A stretch of DNA of 64,000 bases, taken from Sphingobium sp. TCM1 (GTDB lineage: Bacteria > Pseudomonadota > Alphaproteobacteria > Sphingomonadales > Sphingomonadaceae). Location: positions 1 through 64,000 of the forward strand of contig NZ_LXVX01000010.1 of assembly GCF_001650725.1 (NCBI RefSeq), in the 5' to 3' direction. Both the position numbers and the translations under genes were made by a program. The notes below the pieces were generated by a model. That model was given only the letters and a program-made list of their open reading frames with translations. It made no database searches and was not told the DNA's origin. Shown here in pieces: positions 17,721 to 25,783 of this stretch; position 1 is the first letter of the stretch; each line of letters starts with the position of its first letter.

Positions 17721-18959
17721 TCATTTCAACCTGTCCATCAGGCGGCCGACGGCGCCCGCTTCGGCGGCCAAATTACGGTTGTAGCTCAGTGGCATTCGTG
17801 GCGACTTCCACCGCAAAGCATCCATGATACCCGCGAGATCCTCGCCACTCGCGAACAAATCCTGGTTCAGCCCGATCCGTGTCGAGTGCGCGCTGATCCC
17901 TTTTAGCAATCTGGCCAAATCCTCGGCTGTCAGATCGGGCAGCGCGCCGAGGTCGAACGCCCGCTTGATGATCGACCGGAAAATCGGCCCGATCGAGCCC
18001 GGGTGGAGCGCCAGGCTGCCGATGTCATATTCGACGCGCGCCTTCACGGCAGGCTTCGAGAGTGTCTTGCGCAGGTCCCAAGCCTCACGACCTGAAATGC
18101 TGTCGATCGCCCGACCGCGCACGGCGGCGCGCGCCTTGTAGCGCCGCACCTGCACCCGCCGGAACAGCGGCCCGGCCGATAGCTCGGCAGCCTCGGTCCA
18201 GGCCATGATCGCCGCGACGGTGCGGGGGCTAAGATAGGCGGTCGCCCCCTCCCCGTCCTGATCGCCCTTACTGCGCAGGATCTGCAGCAGGCGTGACTCG
18301 GGGTCGATCGCCTCCTCGATATGCTCGACGGCCACCGCCACGAGTTCGGAGGCTCGCAGGCCGGTATCATAGGCCGCCGACAGCAATGCACGATCGCGAA
18401 GGCCCGGCAGATCGTCTCCGCAGCTCTCTAGCAGCGCGCGGATGTTGAGCCCACGCGCCTTGTCACGCTCGACGTCGCGCACCGGGCCCTTGAACCGCAG
18501 CGGCCGCGCCTGCTTCTGCGCCGTCCCCTTCTCACGGCGCACGGCCTGCAGCCGCAACTTGACCAGCGGCGCCGGCGTCGGATCCTGGCGGTCGAGCAGT
18601 TGATGAATCTTGGCGATCGACGCCTTGTACCGGGATAGCGACGCTGGACGGCTCCCCTTCCCCGCCCGCGCATCCAGATAATCGGCCACGGTCTCAGCCG
18701 TCGCCGGCAGCGCGATCCGGTTGGTGCGCCGACACCAGCTGTCGAATGCTTCGATGTCGGACTTGAGCGCGCGGATGCTGTGAGGCGACGAAGCGGCCTG
18801 ATAGGCGGCGATCAGCGCCTCGTTGACGGCAATGCGCTCGCCCGCGCGCATCTGCACGATCGTCCAGGCAAGGTCGGCCGGCGCGCTAACGGTTGGCAGG
18901 ATCGCCTCAGGCGCCGCCACAGCGTTTTCTGACCCTTCTAAGCCGGTTTCGGTGCCCAT
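17721..18959 (-). CDS. Tyrosine-type site-specific recombinase
   Basis: 412 residues. An N-terminal SAM-like core-binding domain lies at about residues 55-170 (SIRALKSDIEAFDSWCRRTNRIALPAT...). The catalytic domain has the first Arg in TGLRASEL, HSTRIGLNQDL (HxxR, about 358-361) and the nucleophile Tyr in SYNRNL (about 393). On plasmids such enzymes resolve multimers or integrate the element. It lies beside the replication/partition genes and is divergent from the gene at 19119; a Xer-like core site lies in the shared upstream region. Confidence 0.87.
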   Translation of the reverse strand: MGTETGLEGSENAVAAPEAILPTVSAPADLAWTIVQMRAGERIAVNEALIAAYQAASSPHSIRALKSDIEAFDSWCRRTNRIALPATAETVADYLDARAGKGSRPASLSRYKASIAKIHQLLDRQDPTPAPLVKLRLQAVRREKGTAQKQARPLRFKGPVRDVERDKARGLNIRALLESCGDDLPGLRDRALLSAAYDTGLRASELVAVAVEHIEEAIDPESRLLQILRSKGDQDGEGATAYLSPRTVAAIMAWTEAAELSAGPLFRRVQVRRYKARAAVRGRAIDSISGREAWDLRKTLSKPAVKARVEYDIGSLALHPGSIGPIFRSIIKRAFDLGALPDLTAEDLARLLKGISAHSTRIGLNQDLFASGEDLAGIMDALRWKSPRMPLSYNRNLAAEAGAVGRLMDRLK

Positions 18960-19019
18960 CCTGCGCCACGCTCCTCAGCGGCCCTTGTAGCTCACCTAAT
19001 AAAGAGAGGTCAATTCCGC

Positions 19020-19047
19020 TTATGCGATAACTGCAATTATCACATGT
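19020..19047. promoter_or_regulatory. Candidate Xer-type recombination core site
   Basis: An 11-6-11 layout: left arm TTATGCGATAA, spacer CTGCAA, right arm TTATCACATGT. Inner arm ends ATAA/TTAT are those of XerC/XerD sites (dif, pdif), and GATAA/TTATC pair perfectly around the 6-bp spacer. It lies 61 bp upstream of the recombinase start. A further inverted pair TCACATGT (19040-19047) and ACATGTGA (19080-19087) overlaps its right side and could be an operator. Confidence 0.4.
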
Positions 19048-19118
19048 CGATTTCCCATCAGTATCGGCTGCCTCAACTAACATGTGACTTTGGTTGAGAT
19101 CACCGATAACCATATCGG

Positions 19119-20048
19119 ATGCCGAGGCCGCCCTCCCCTGCCCCACTGCTGCTCATCGGTCGGCTCGACGGTCGTCTTTTTCGTAGTCCAGCACGCGACA
19201 TTTGGCTTGGGAGAGCGCGAATGTCAGCGACCTCAACAGTTGCCGCGCTCGCGGGGCTACCGGTCGACACAAGCGACCTGCTTGCCTGGATTACAGGCCG
19301 GAGCCCTCCTCCTCGCCACTGTGAAGGCCTGAATGACCCCATGTCGGTCGCAGCACTCGTGCACTTCGTGCTGCTCGCACAGGAAGCAGAAGGTGATGCC
19401 GTGGCCAAGGCGACGCTCAACGCGCTGCGCCTGCTGCTCGACGATCGAGAGGAGGCGCAGACCTGGGGCCGCCACGACCTCGTTCTATTCGGATCGGCGT
19501 TTCGAGCGGCCAAGCGGAGGTTGGCCGAACCATATCCAGCCCCTACCCTTCTGGCGGTCGCAGAGCGCCTCCTGGAGGTCCACGCGGAGCTCGAGATCGC
19601 GCCGGTCGGCGGTCGGTCCCTAGCGACGCTGGACGGGCGCCAGCTCACCGTCGATCCCCGAACCTTCGGCACGATCTGGCTGTTGGCCTGCCATCTTCCA
19701 ATGGCGCTGCTCGCCGCAGGATTTACCTCCCAGATCATCCCGTCGTTCGTGTGCCTTCCAAGATTCTTCGGCGTCACTGCGCGCGATCTTGCCGTTGATC
19801 TCGAAAAGCGCCTTGGAGACACCGCGCTGACTGGCCTGAAAGAACTTGATGCCGTTGAAAGGCTCGATGCCAACCTTCCCAAGGAGCTCGGCGTCACCCG
19901 GCGCAGTAAGCTCCCTGCCCTCATGCGCTTAGAGGCTGCCTTTCCGGGCATCCGCATCCCTGCGATCGCACGGCTTCTTAAAATCTCTCCTCAAGGAGCG
20001 GCGAAGCTTGCCAGCCGGGCGAGAGAGAGACGCGGCCACCCTTATTGA
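19119..20048 (+). CDS. Hypothetical plasmid-backbone protein with C-terminal HTH (DUF1612-like)
   Basis: 309 residues. The Arg- and Leu-rich N-terminus (LIGRLDGRLFRSPARDIWLGRARMSATSTVAALAG) and a C-terminal helix-turn-helix (IPAIARLLKISPQGAAKLASRARE) resemble the DUF1612/'RHE_PE00001' group carried next to replication genes on alphaproteobacterial plasmids. A later ATG at 19221 would drop part of the conserved N-terminus, so 19119 is preferred. It converges with parB; the two genes overlap by 7 bp at their 3' ends. Role unknown, probably DNA-binding. Confidence 0.65.
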   Translation: MPRPPSPAPLLLIGRLDGRLFRSPARDIWLGRARMSATSTVAALAGLPVDTSDLLAWITGRSPPPRHCEGLNDPMSVAALVHFVLLAQEAEGDAVAKATLNALRLLLDDREEAQTWGRHDLVLFGSAFRAAKRRLAEPYPAPTLLAVAERLLEVHAELEIAPVGGRSLATLDGRQLTVDPRTFGTIWLLACHLPMALLAAGFTSQIIPSFVCLPRFFGVTARDLAVDLEKRLGDTALTGLKELDAVERLDANLPKELGVTRRSKLPALMRLEAAFPGIRIPAIARLLKISPQGAAKLASRARERRGHPY

Positions 20049-21082
20049 GGCCAGTGATAATCGAGAAGGTCGCGTAATGCTGCTTCGGCCTCCGCTCGAC
20101 TCCCGCCGCCTTTGTGGAAGAGCGTCAGCGTCACGCCACGCCTGTCCTTTCCGTCGACGCGAAGCAGTGCCGTGCCGCCGGGGCTATGCACGACCACGGA
20201 ATCCGATCCTGTCCTCTTGGGGGCTTTTGCCGGCTTGGGCTCCTTCTTGCGCGGCGCGGCCGACCCGACCACCGCTAACAGGGCGCGAATCGTCTCAGGA
20301 GCATTGGCGGGCAACCCCTCATTGCCTGCCGCGCGCGCTTCAAACAGACGACGCGCCTCGGCGAGCACACGCGAGCGATCATCGTCGGATTTCAGCACAG
20401 GCTTCAGACTGCCGATATGCGAGATCTTCAGCTCGAAAGGATCTGGGAAAGCCGCGACGACGGCTTCAGGCAATCTGGCTAGATCAAGGTAACGGCTGAC
20501 CCACGCCTCGGACTGGTTCAGCCGCCTCGCCATCTCCTTCTGGCTGCCGCCATAATAGAGATCGAGCGCCTTAAGATAGTCTCGCGCTCGCTCCAGATCG
20601 CTGAGATCCTCGCGCGCCCGGTTCTCCAGATCGGAAATGCGAAACGCCTGCTCATCCGTCAGATCGCGCACTTCCACGAGGTAGCGCACCTCGGGATGAT
20701 TGTTCGCCCGTAGCCAAGATACCGACCAATGGCGGCGAGCCCCGCAGATGATCTCGAAATCATAGTCCGGCTCATGAATGCGCCGAACGATCGCGGGGAC
20801 CTCCTGCTTGCCCTGCGCGAGGATACTCTCGATTAGATCGTCACACCGTTCACGGCTCAGTGCGCCGTAGTCCCGATTGTGCCGTTCCCAAATCCGGCAG
20901 CGCGCCGGATCAACGAGTTCCTGCGGGTTATTCACCACCGCACCGGAAGCTAGTTCGGCCAAGCGATTGTTACGGCCGCCAAGGACCCCTACCCCCAAAC
21001 GCGGACCACGCTCCTGACCTTCGGCGCTGGGCTCCACAGAGGACGCCAGATCGCCTAGAAAGCTCTTGTTCTTCGAACTCAT
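20042..21082 (-). CDS. parB: Plasmid partition protein ParB
   Basis: 346 residues. N-terminal CTPase/ParB domain at about residues 55-160 with the conserved GARRHWSVSWLRAN segment (ICGARRHWS). HTH at about 180-210 (KEMARRLNQSEAWVSRYLDLARLPEAV). A C-terminal region carries a basic linker and a dimerisation segment. ParB binds parS and activates ParA. It lies 46 bp downstream of parA with a parS-like palindrome between the two. Unusually, an almost perfect copy of the origin iteron is embedded in its coding sequence (20208-20230, codons for AlaProLysArgThrGly). Confidence 0.93.
   Translation of the reverse strand: MSSKNKSFLGDLASSVEPSAEGQERGPRLGVGVLGGRNNRLAELASGAVVNNPQELVDPARCRIWERHNRDYGALSRERCDDLIESILAQGKQEVPAIVRRIHEPDYDFEIICGARRHWSVSWLRANNHPEVRYLVEVRDLTDEQAFRISDLENRAREDLSDLERARDYLKALDLYYGGSQKEMARRLNQSEAWVSRYLDLARLPEAVVAAFPDPFELKISHIGSLKPVLKSDDDRSRVLAEARRLFEARAAGNEGLPANAPETIRALLAVVGSAAPRKKEPKPAKAPKRTGSDSVVVHSPGGTALLRVDGKDRRGVTLTLFHKGGGSRAEAEAALRDLLDYHWPQ
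20208..20230 (-). repeat. Iteron-like copy inside parB
   Basis: On the minus strand this 23-mer matches the origin iteron at 25366-25388 at 22 of 23 positions (core AGCCCCCAAGAGG then ACAGG where the origin has TCAGG). It lies 5 kb from the origin and inside a coding region, so it may be a secondary Rep-binding site. Confidence 0.6.
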
Positions 21083-21102
21083 TTTGCCCCCCTATTTGCC
21101 GA

Positions 21103-21120
21103 AATTGCAGGGCTGCAATT
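21103..21120. promoter_or_regulatory. parS-like palindrome 1 (between parA and parB)
   Basis: Perfect inverted repeat, arms AATTGCAG / CTGCAATT around GG, in the 46-bp gap between the parA stop and parB start. The same 18-bp core occurs at 22489-22506 and 23823-23840, which fits a ParB centromere site. Confidence 0.7.
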
Positions 21121-21128
21121 CTTGTCCA

Positions 21129-22331
21129 TCACGCATGCCCATCCTTGCGCAAACGGCTCAGATGGCTGGGCCAGGTCTTACGAATATCAAGCTCGATCTC
21201 GGCATTCACGCCATCGAGATAGGTCAGGCAGCGATCACGCACGGTCTTGCTCGTCATCGGGCCGTCCAGTTCGTAAACGGTCATCAGACGGGCGGTAGCG
21301 TTGTCGATCTCGGCAGAGTCCTTGAGCGGCGAGCGTACCATGGCGGTTCCGTAAACCTGCCGCATCAGGTCGAGCAGGCCCTTCTGCATCGATTTGCCCT
21401 CATCCACCTTCGATGCCACGAAGCGCAGGAAGGACAGCTGCGGCGCGAGGTCGTGCGTCGAGAGTTCCTGAATGGTCTCGTCGAGCATGGCGAGAAAGGC
21501 AGCCGTCGAGGAGAAGTCCATCACGGTTGGTGGAACCGGCACCACCAGTGCGTTGGCTGCCCTGAGAACGGATAGGGAGATTGCTCCCAAGGCTGGCGGC
21601 GGATCGAGGATCACTACATCGTAGAGATCCTGCACCGAGGCGATACCCTGCGCCATTCGATCGAGCAGAGCCCCCTGCCCCCGCGCCATACGCGCCGCGA
21701 GTTCATATTCCGACTGGAAGAGACGCAGGTTGGCCGGGATCAGGTCAAGACCATCGAAATGGGTCTTGCGGATCGCATAATCGAGGGACTTGCGTTCACC
21801 CTCTCGCAGGTACGGATAGAGCGTGTCGTTCTCGTTCAAATCGAGATCCGGCACATAGCCGAAAAGGGTCGTAGCAGACGCCTGGCTGTCGCAATCAATC
21901 AGGAGGACACGATAGCCGCGGATCGCCAGATATTGCGCCAGATGGACCGACACCGTCGACTTGCCGACACCACCCTTGAAGTTCTGGACCGCGATGACAG
22001 AACACGGGTCGCTTGGATCGCGCCATGGGCGCGTGCCAAAGGCGCCACGCATGTCATTCAACTGAGCAAGCGTGTATCCCATGCGCCGACCGCTTTCTGT
22101 CCGCGGAGGTGGCACAAGACGGCCATCGCTCTCGGCCTCGCGAATCGCTCCGGTCGTCCGCCCCACCAGATCGGCGGCCTTTCCGATCTGAAACGTCGGT
22201 TCTCGCCGCTCGTCGGCGCGCGCGCTTCGGGCCGAGTTGCGCAGCTTTTCAAGGACAGAGGAAGACCGAGCAGCGAGCGACGCAACATCGAGTGTTTCCC
22301 CCATCCGCACTTCATCAATTGCGGACGCCAT
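21129..22331 (-). CDS. parA: Plasmid partition ATPase ParA (with N-terminal HTH)
   Basis: 400 residues, type Ia size. An N-terminal MerR-like HTH (about residues 48-90: FQIGKAADLVGRTTGAIREAE...GYTLAQLNDMR) suits promoter autorepression. The deviant Walker A KGGVGKST is at 119-126, followed by LLIDCDSQASATTLFG and DVVILDPPPALGAISL. ATP-dependent binding of ParA to the nucleoid positions ParB-parS complexes. ATG at 22331 is chosen over one at 22358 because AGGAG stands 6-10 nt before it. Upstream lie parS 2 and an iteron-like site. Confidence 0.94.
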   Translation of the reverse strand: MASAIDEVRMGETLDVASLAARSSSVLEKLRNSARSARADERREPTFQIGKAADLVGRTTGAIREAESDGRLVPPPRTESGRRMGYTLAQLNDMRGAFGTRPWRDPSDPCSVIAVQNFKGGVGKSTVSVHLAQYLAIRGYRVLLIDCDSQASATTLFGYVPDLDLNENDTLYPYLREGERKSLDYAIRKTHFDGLDLIPANLRLFQSEYELAARMARGQGALLDRMAQGIASVQDLYDVVILDPPPALGAISLSVLRAANALVVPVPPTVMDFSSTAAFLAMLDETIQELSTHDLAPQLSFLRFVASKVDEGKSMQKGLLDLMRQVYGTAMVRSPLKDSAEIDNATARLMTVYELDGPMTSKTVRDRCLTYLDGVNAEIELDIRKTWPSHLSRLRKDGHA

Positions 22332-22449
22332 AGCTGCTCCTGTTAAAGTCTGGAGCATCCATGTTCGATTTTCACTTTTTGGTCAATATCCGCCCGAAAT
22401 TTGACAGTTGGACCATGGAGACCGTCGGATCGCCAGCCCGTACTTCTAT

Positions 22450-22467
22450 CCTGTCCTCTTGGGGGCT
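22450..22467 (-). repeat. Iteron-like copy upstream of parA
   Basis: On the minus strand the 18-mer AGCCCCCAAGAGGACAGG matches the origin iteron at 25371-25388 at 17 of 18 positions. It lies 119 bp before the parA start and 21 bp from parS 2. Rep binding here could tie parAB expression, or origin handcuffing, to Rep level. Confidence 0.6.
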
Positions 22468-22488
22468 AATCGACGCCTTCATGGCAGG

Positions 22489-22506
22489 AATTGCAGCCCT
22501 GCAATT
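22489..22506. promoter_or_regulatory. parS-like palindrome 2 (upstream of parA)
   Basis: Perfect core with arms AATTGCAG and CTGCAATT around CC; a further GGCA/TGCC pair flanks it after a two-base gap. It lies between parA and the divergent YcaQ-like gene, where a ParA/ParB-repressed promoter is expected. Confidence 0.7.
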
Positions 22507-22617
22507 TGTGCCAGACGCGCCTTCCGCTCGCAACCTGACTCGGTGGGGGCACAGGATTGACGATAGCGCGACGTTCATCCTTGCGGGTCGCAAGTGACCG
22601 CGTTGATATGTGTCGTC

Positions 22618-23796
22618 ATGACAGAGAGCCTCAACCCCGCGCTTGCCCGACGCATCGCCCTTGCCGCGCAAGGCTTTGGTGAGGCCATGCCTTCTATTGT
22701 CAGGGCTAACCATTTGCGGCGTACTATCGCCCGGCTCGGTCTCCACCAGATCGACAGCGTCAACGTGTTGACGCGAGCTCACTACCTTCCGGCCTATTCG
22801 CGCCTTGGTGTTTATGATCCGAGGTTGCTGGAGGCCGACGCCTGGGGGCCACTCCGATCGCGTCGGCTCTTCGAATATTGGGCGCACGAAGCGTCTTTGA
22901 TCCCCCTCCCCCTCCAGCCGTTGCTGCGATGGCGACAGGCAATGGCAGACGCTGGCGAGACTGGATGGAAGGGTCTGCGCATATTCGCGCGCGATCGGCG
23001 GGCGGACGCGATCTCGATCCTCGAGCGCATCCGCAACGACGGACCCCTCGCTGCATCCGATATCGAAAGCGGGAAGCGACGCGCAGGCTGGTGGGAGTGG
23101 GGCGACAGCAAGATGGCGCTGGAGTGGCTTTTCTGGTCCGGCCACATCACCACTGCGACACGACGTGCGAGTTTCGAGCGAGTGTATGATCTCACCGAGC
23201 GCGTGTTGCCACAGACGATCCTCGCTCTCCCCACCCCGGAACCTGCGGCAGCCAGACGCCAACTCATTGAGCACAGCGCCCGCGCCCTTGGCGTAGCAAC
23301 GGCAAAAGATCTGCGTGACTATTTCCGGCTTTCTCCAACAGAGGCTCATCCAGCTATTGCGCAGCTCGTGGAGGAGGGCGTCCTTCAGCCCGTGAAGATT
23401 GATGGGTGGAACCAGTCAACGTGGTTGCACCGGGAGGCGAGGCGCCCACGACGAATACGCCATGCCGCTTTGCTAGCGCCATTCGATCCATTGATCTGGG
23501 AACGCGACCGCGCCGAGCGCCTCTTTGGCATACGCTATCGGATCGAAATATACGTCCCTGCTCCGCTGCGCACCTATGGATATTATGTTCTACCGTTCCT
23601 GCTTGATGAGCAGATCGTCGCACGGGTCGACCTGAAGGCAGACCGGAAAGCGAAAGCGCTACTCGTTCAACAAAAGACGTTCGAGAGCGACGCGCCTGCT
23701 CATGCCGGCGAAGAGCTGGACGAGGCCCTCCGGTCAATGGCGCGGTGGCTGGGATTGGACCGTGTGATATTCGGCGATGCGGTGAGGGGCGTGTGA
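22618..23796 (+). CDS. YcaQ-like winged-helix DNA glycosylase family protein
   Basis: About 392 residues covering the HTH_42/YcaQ family: N-terminal LARRIALAAQGF, HTH segment LGLHQIDSVNVLTRAHYLPAYSRLG, WEWGDSKMALEWLFWSGHI, and the C-terminal LLAPFDPLIWERDRAERLFGIRYRIEIYVPAPLRTYGYYVLPFLLDEQIVARVDLKADRKA block. YcaQ (AlkX) unhooks DNA interstrand crosslinks. The ATG at 22618 starts the conserved region; an in-frame GTG at 22594 is possible. It sits on the opposite strand between parA and rep, flanked by parS-like sites on both sides, which is odd for a repair gene. Confidence 0.85.
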   Translation: MTESLNPALARRIALAAQGFGEAMPSIVRANHLRRTIARLGLHQIDSVNVLTRAHYLPAYSRLGVYDPRLLEADAWGPLRSRRLFEYWAHEASLIPLPLQPLLRWRQAMADAGETGWKGLRIFARDRRADAISILERIRNDGPLAASDIESGKRRAGWWEWGDSKMALEWLFWSGHITTATRRASFERVYDLTERVLPQTILALPTPEPAAARRQLIEHSARALGVATAKDLRDYFRLSPTEAHPAIAQLVEEGVLQPVKIDGWNQSTWLHREARRPRRIRHAALLAPFDPLIWERDRAERLFGIRYRIEIYVPAPLRTYGYYVLPFLLDEQIVARVDLKADRKAKALLVQQKTFESDAPAHAGEELDEALRSMARWLGLDRVIFGDAVRGV

Positions 23797-23817
23797 CCGC
23801 CTGCACGACCCTTTGTG

Positions 23818-23845
23818 GCACAAATTGCAGGGCTGCAATTTGTGC
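23818..23845. promoter_or_regulatory. parS-like palindrome 3 (longest copy)
   Basis: Perfect inverted repeat with 13-bp arms (GCACAAATTGCAG and its complement) around GG. It lies between the converging 3' ends of the YcaQ-like gene and rep, so it is not a promoter operator, which supports a centromere role for the whole set. Confidence 0.7.
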
Positions 23846-23847
23846 TG

Positions 23848-25062
23848 TTACGGCCGGCCTCGCCGATTGAAAAAGGCTTCGCACCAGCCCTTCCAGGACT
23901 TTTCGAGTTTCGTACCGGACAGGGTGTTCAAGCGAGCGCCCATATGGTCGCGATAGGCCTCGGCGATCATGTCGACGTCCCAGCCACCGCCATAGCGAAC
24001 TCCAATCTCACGAGCCGCCTCCTCGGTAGCCCCGAAATGCAGCCGGCCCCGGGGGAACCTTGCCCACAATTCTACCCCGCCCGACGACGCCGCGTCCGAG
24101 CTTACCAGCGCAGCAGTTACCTTCTTCAGGACATTCGCCACGTCCACGCCGTCGACGGTCGGGCTGTGGGGAAGGGGACTATCGCTTGCCACGACCTTCT
24201 CGACGGTATCGTCGCGCCTAGCTTTCCGTCCCTTCGAATGACGCTCGAGTTCGTCGACCGTTGCAATCTGCGCCGGCGCATCTTTCGAGACGAACCGGAA
24301 CTCGATCTCGATCACGGCACGGCCTCGCCGGATCTCTTGCCATTCGACTGTGAAGTGGGCGAGCTGGTCGATCTCTGCCTTGGCGACCGTCAGAACCTTG
24401 CGGCGTAGCTGAGCGAAGTCGGCATACTTGTCGGGATCGATCCCCAGCGCCGCGCGCAAACCCACCATATCGACTTTCCACACAGGTTGCCGTCTGTGGA
24501 GGCGAAGAGCGCCCTCTTCGTACAGCTTCAGGGCATAGGCTGACCTGAACCCTAGCACGGCCTGGCGGTTCATCACCGCATAGGTTTCGGACTCCTGGAT
24601 AAGCCGGCGAGCGTCAGGCGTGAACTGCCACTCGATCCAGCCCGTTTCCTTGTCGTTGTCCTCGACCTCTTCCCAAGACGCCTGAATAAGGTTGAAACGC
24701 TTCGTGGCGCGCTTGCCGCGCCAAGATTTGTCATCCTCTGCGAAGAGCGTTCTGTGCAACTCTTCAAGCATATCGACAATTCGTTCGTTGCCCTTGTGGC
24801 CGCGACGGATGTCCGACTTTCGCATACGGTGCGTCGTGTCTTGCCAGGCATCGCCGCCCGCAGTCAGGATCATGAGGGCGAGGAGGCGGGAGGCGGTCAG
24901 ACTGAGCGATTGCCCTTTGACGAAGCGGACCTCGACAAGGCGACCGGGTTTGGCGAACTGGTCGCCACCCTTGCGAGCGAGCGCTGCAGCCACGCGCATC
25001 GAGCGGGCGGCCGAAGTCTCTTCGCCGCCTTCCTCGTCTACGCTTTCCGCTGGCACTCCCAT
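23848..25062 (-). CDS. repA: Plasmid replication initiator (Rep_3 type)
   Basis: About 404 residues. Two winged-helix-like modules typical of iteron-binding initiators: about residues 40-190 (LVEVRFVKGQSLSLTASRLLALMILTAG, RRLIQESETYAVMNRQAVLGFRSAYALKLYEEGAL) and the second at about 195-270 (VDMVGLRAALGIDPDKYADFAQLRRKVLTVAKAEIDQ). The extended C-terminus is of unknown role. ATG at 25062 is preferred to GTG at 25071 because GAGGTG lies 6 nt before it. Iterons begin about 55 bp upstream, so Rep probably also represses its own promoter. Confidence 0.9.
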   Translation of the reverse strand: MGVPAESVDEEGGEETSAARSMRVAAALARKGGDQFAKPGRLVEVRFVKGQSLSLTASRLLALMILTAGGDAWQDTTHRMRKSDIRRGHKGNERIVDMLEELHRTLFAEDDKSWRGKRATKRFNLIQASWEEVEDNDKETGWIEWQFTPDARRLIQESETYAVMNRQAVLGFRSAYALKLYEEGALRLHRRQPVWKVDMVGLRAALGIDPDKYADFAQLRRKVLTVAKAEIDQLAHFTVEWQEIRRGRAVIEIEFRFVSKDAPAQIATVDELERHSKGRKARRDDTVEKVVASDSPLPHSPTVDGVDVANVLKKVTAALVSSDAASSGGVELWARFPRGRLHFGATEEAAREIGVRYGGGWDVDMIAEAYRDHMGARLNTLSGTKLEKSWKGWCEAFFNRRGRP

Positions 25063-25117
25063 GCGATTCACCTCACACTGTTTCGGAAACTGCCTGTCCT
25101 GACCTCGTTCGTCAAGT

Positions 25118-25388
25118 CAGGTCAGGTTAGACTCTTCTTAGAGCCCCCAAAAGGTCAGGATAGATTCGCCGTGAGAATCGGACATTCCGCCTGTGATTCC
25201 GCCGAGTCGCAATTGTCAGCGGTATCGCGCGAAACAGGGACCAAAAAGCGGCTCGAAACACATGGTTCGGTCACGATACCACGCCTCCCCCAAGAAGACA
25301 GGATGATCCCCAAGAGGTCAGGTTAGAGCCCCCGCCAGGACAGGTTACATCCCCCGCGAAGTCAGGCAAAAGCCCCCAAGAGGTCAGG
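25118..25388 (+). repeat. Replication origin iterons
   Basis: Repeats of a unit with core AGCCCCCAAGAGGTCAGG. CAGG anchors stand at 25118, 25123, 25156, 25299, 25319, 25341, 25363 and 25385. The last four are spaced exactly 22 bp, two helical turns, so initiator molecules would sit on one face. The cluster is upstream of rep and directly before the AT-rich repeat at 25433, the normal order for an iteron origin. Confidence 0.8.
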
Positions 25389-25432
25389 TTAGACCCTGAT
25401 TCAGTCTGTGGTTTCAAACACATAGCGGCCCT

Positions 25433-25465
25433 GAATCATAGAATCATTAGAATCTTAGAATCACC
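25433..25465 (+). repeat. AT-rich unwinding repeat of the origin
   Basis: Four near-identical 8-9-mers in a row: GAATCATA, GAATCATTA, GAATCTTA, GAATCACC. Tandem AT-rich repeats next to iterons are the usual DNA unwinding element. An imperfect inverted repeat around TGTGGTTTC/AAACACA (about 25407-25422) lies between it and the iterons; no clear consensus DnaA box was found. Confidence 0.65.
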
Positions 25466-25644
25466 CCGACGCTGCGCGCCGGGCGTTTTTATAGATGGAG
25501 TCTTTCAGAAGAAGTGATTCGGTGGTGCCCGGTGACCAGCGGTGGCAGCTATCGCTCATCAAGATCCGCATCATCAGTCGGGCGTAGCTCGTCCCCAAGA
25601 TCAACCGCCAACCATCGAGTGAAGACGGCCTGTTGCTTCCCCTG

Positions 25645-25670
25645 CCTATCCCTCCAACTGGGGGGATAGG
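25645..25670 (+). promoter_or_regulatory. Hairpin upstream of ssb 1
   Basis: Arms CCTATCCCTCC and GGGGGGATAGG pair at 10 of 11 positions around an AACT loop, 114 bp before the ssb start. No T-run follows, so it is less likely a terminator. It could be an mRNA leader structure or a protein-binding palindrome. The rest of 25466-25783 holds no recognisable gene. Confidence 0.4.
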
Positions 25671-25783
25671 AGCCCAGGTCGTGCTCCCGTACCGTGCAGC
25701 CCACGGCAGCTCAGCAGTCATATGGCGTGCGAAATCCGATCGTTTGCTCGTTCATGTTTGCTCAGCGCCAAGCTGGAGGCACC

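Noticed and set aside
22372..23349. 325-codon minus-strand ORF opposite the YcaQ-like gene
   Set aside because: Lacks motifs; the plus-strand frame matches the YcaQ family along its length.
25461..25721. Minus-strand ORF between origin and ssb 1
   Set aside because: No domain and no supporting ribosome site; it covers the hairpin region.
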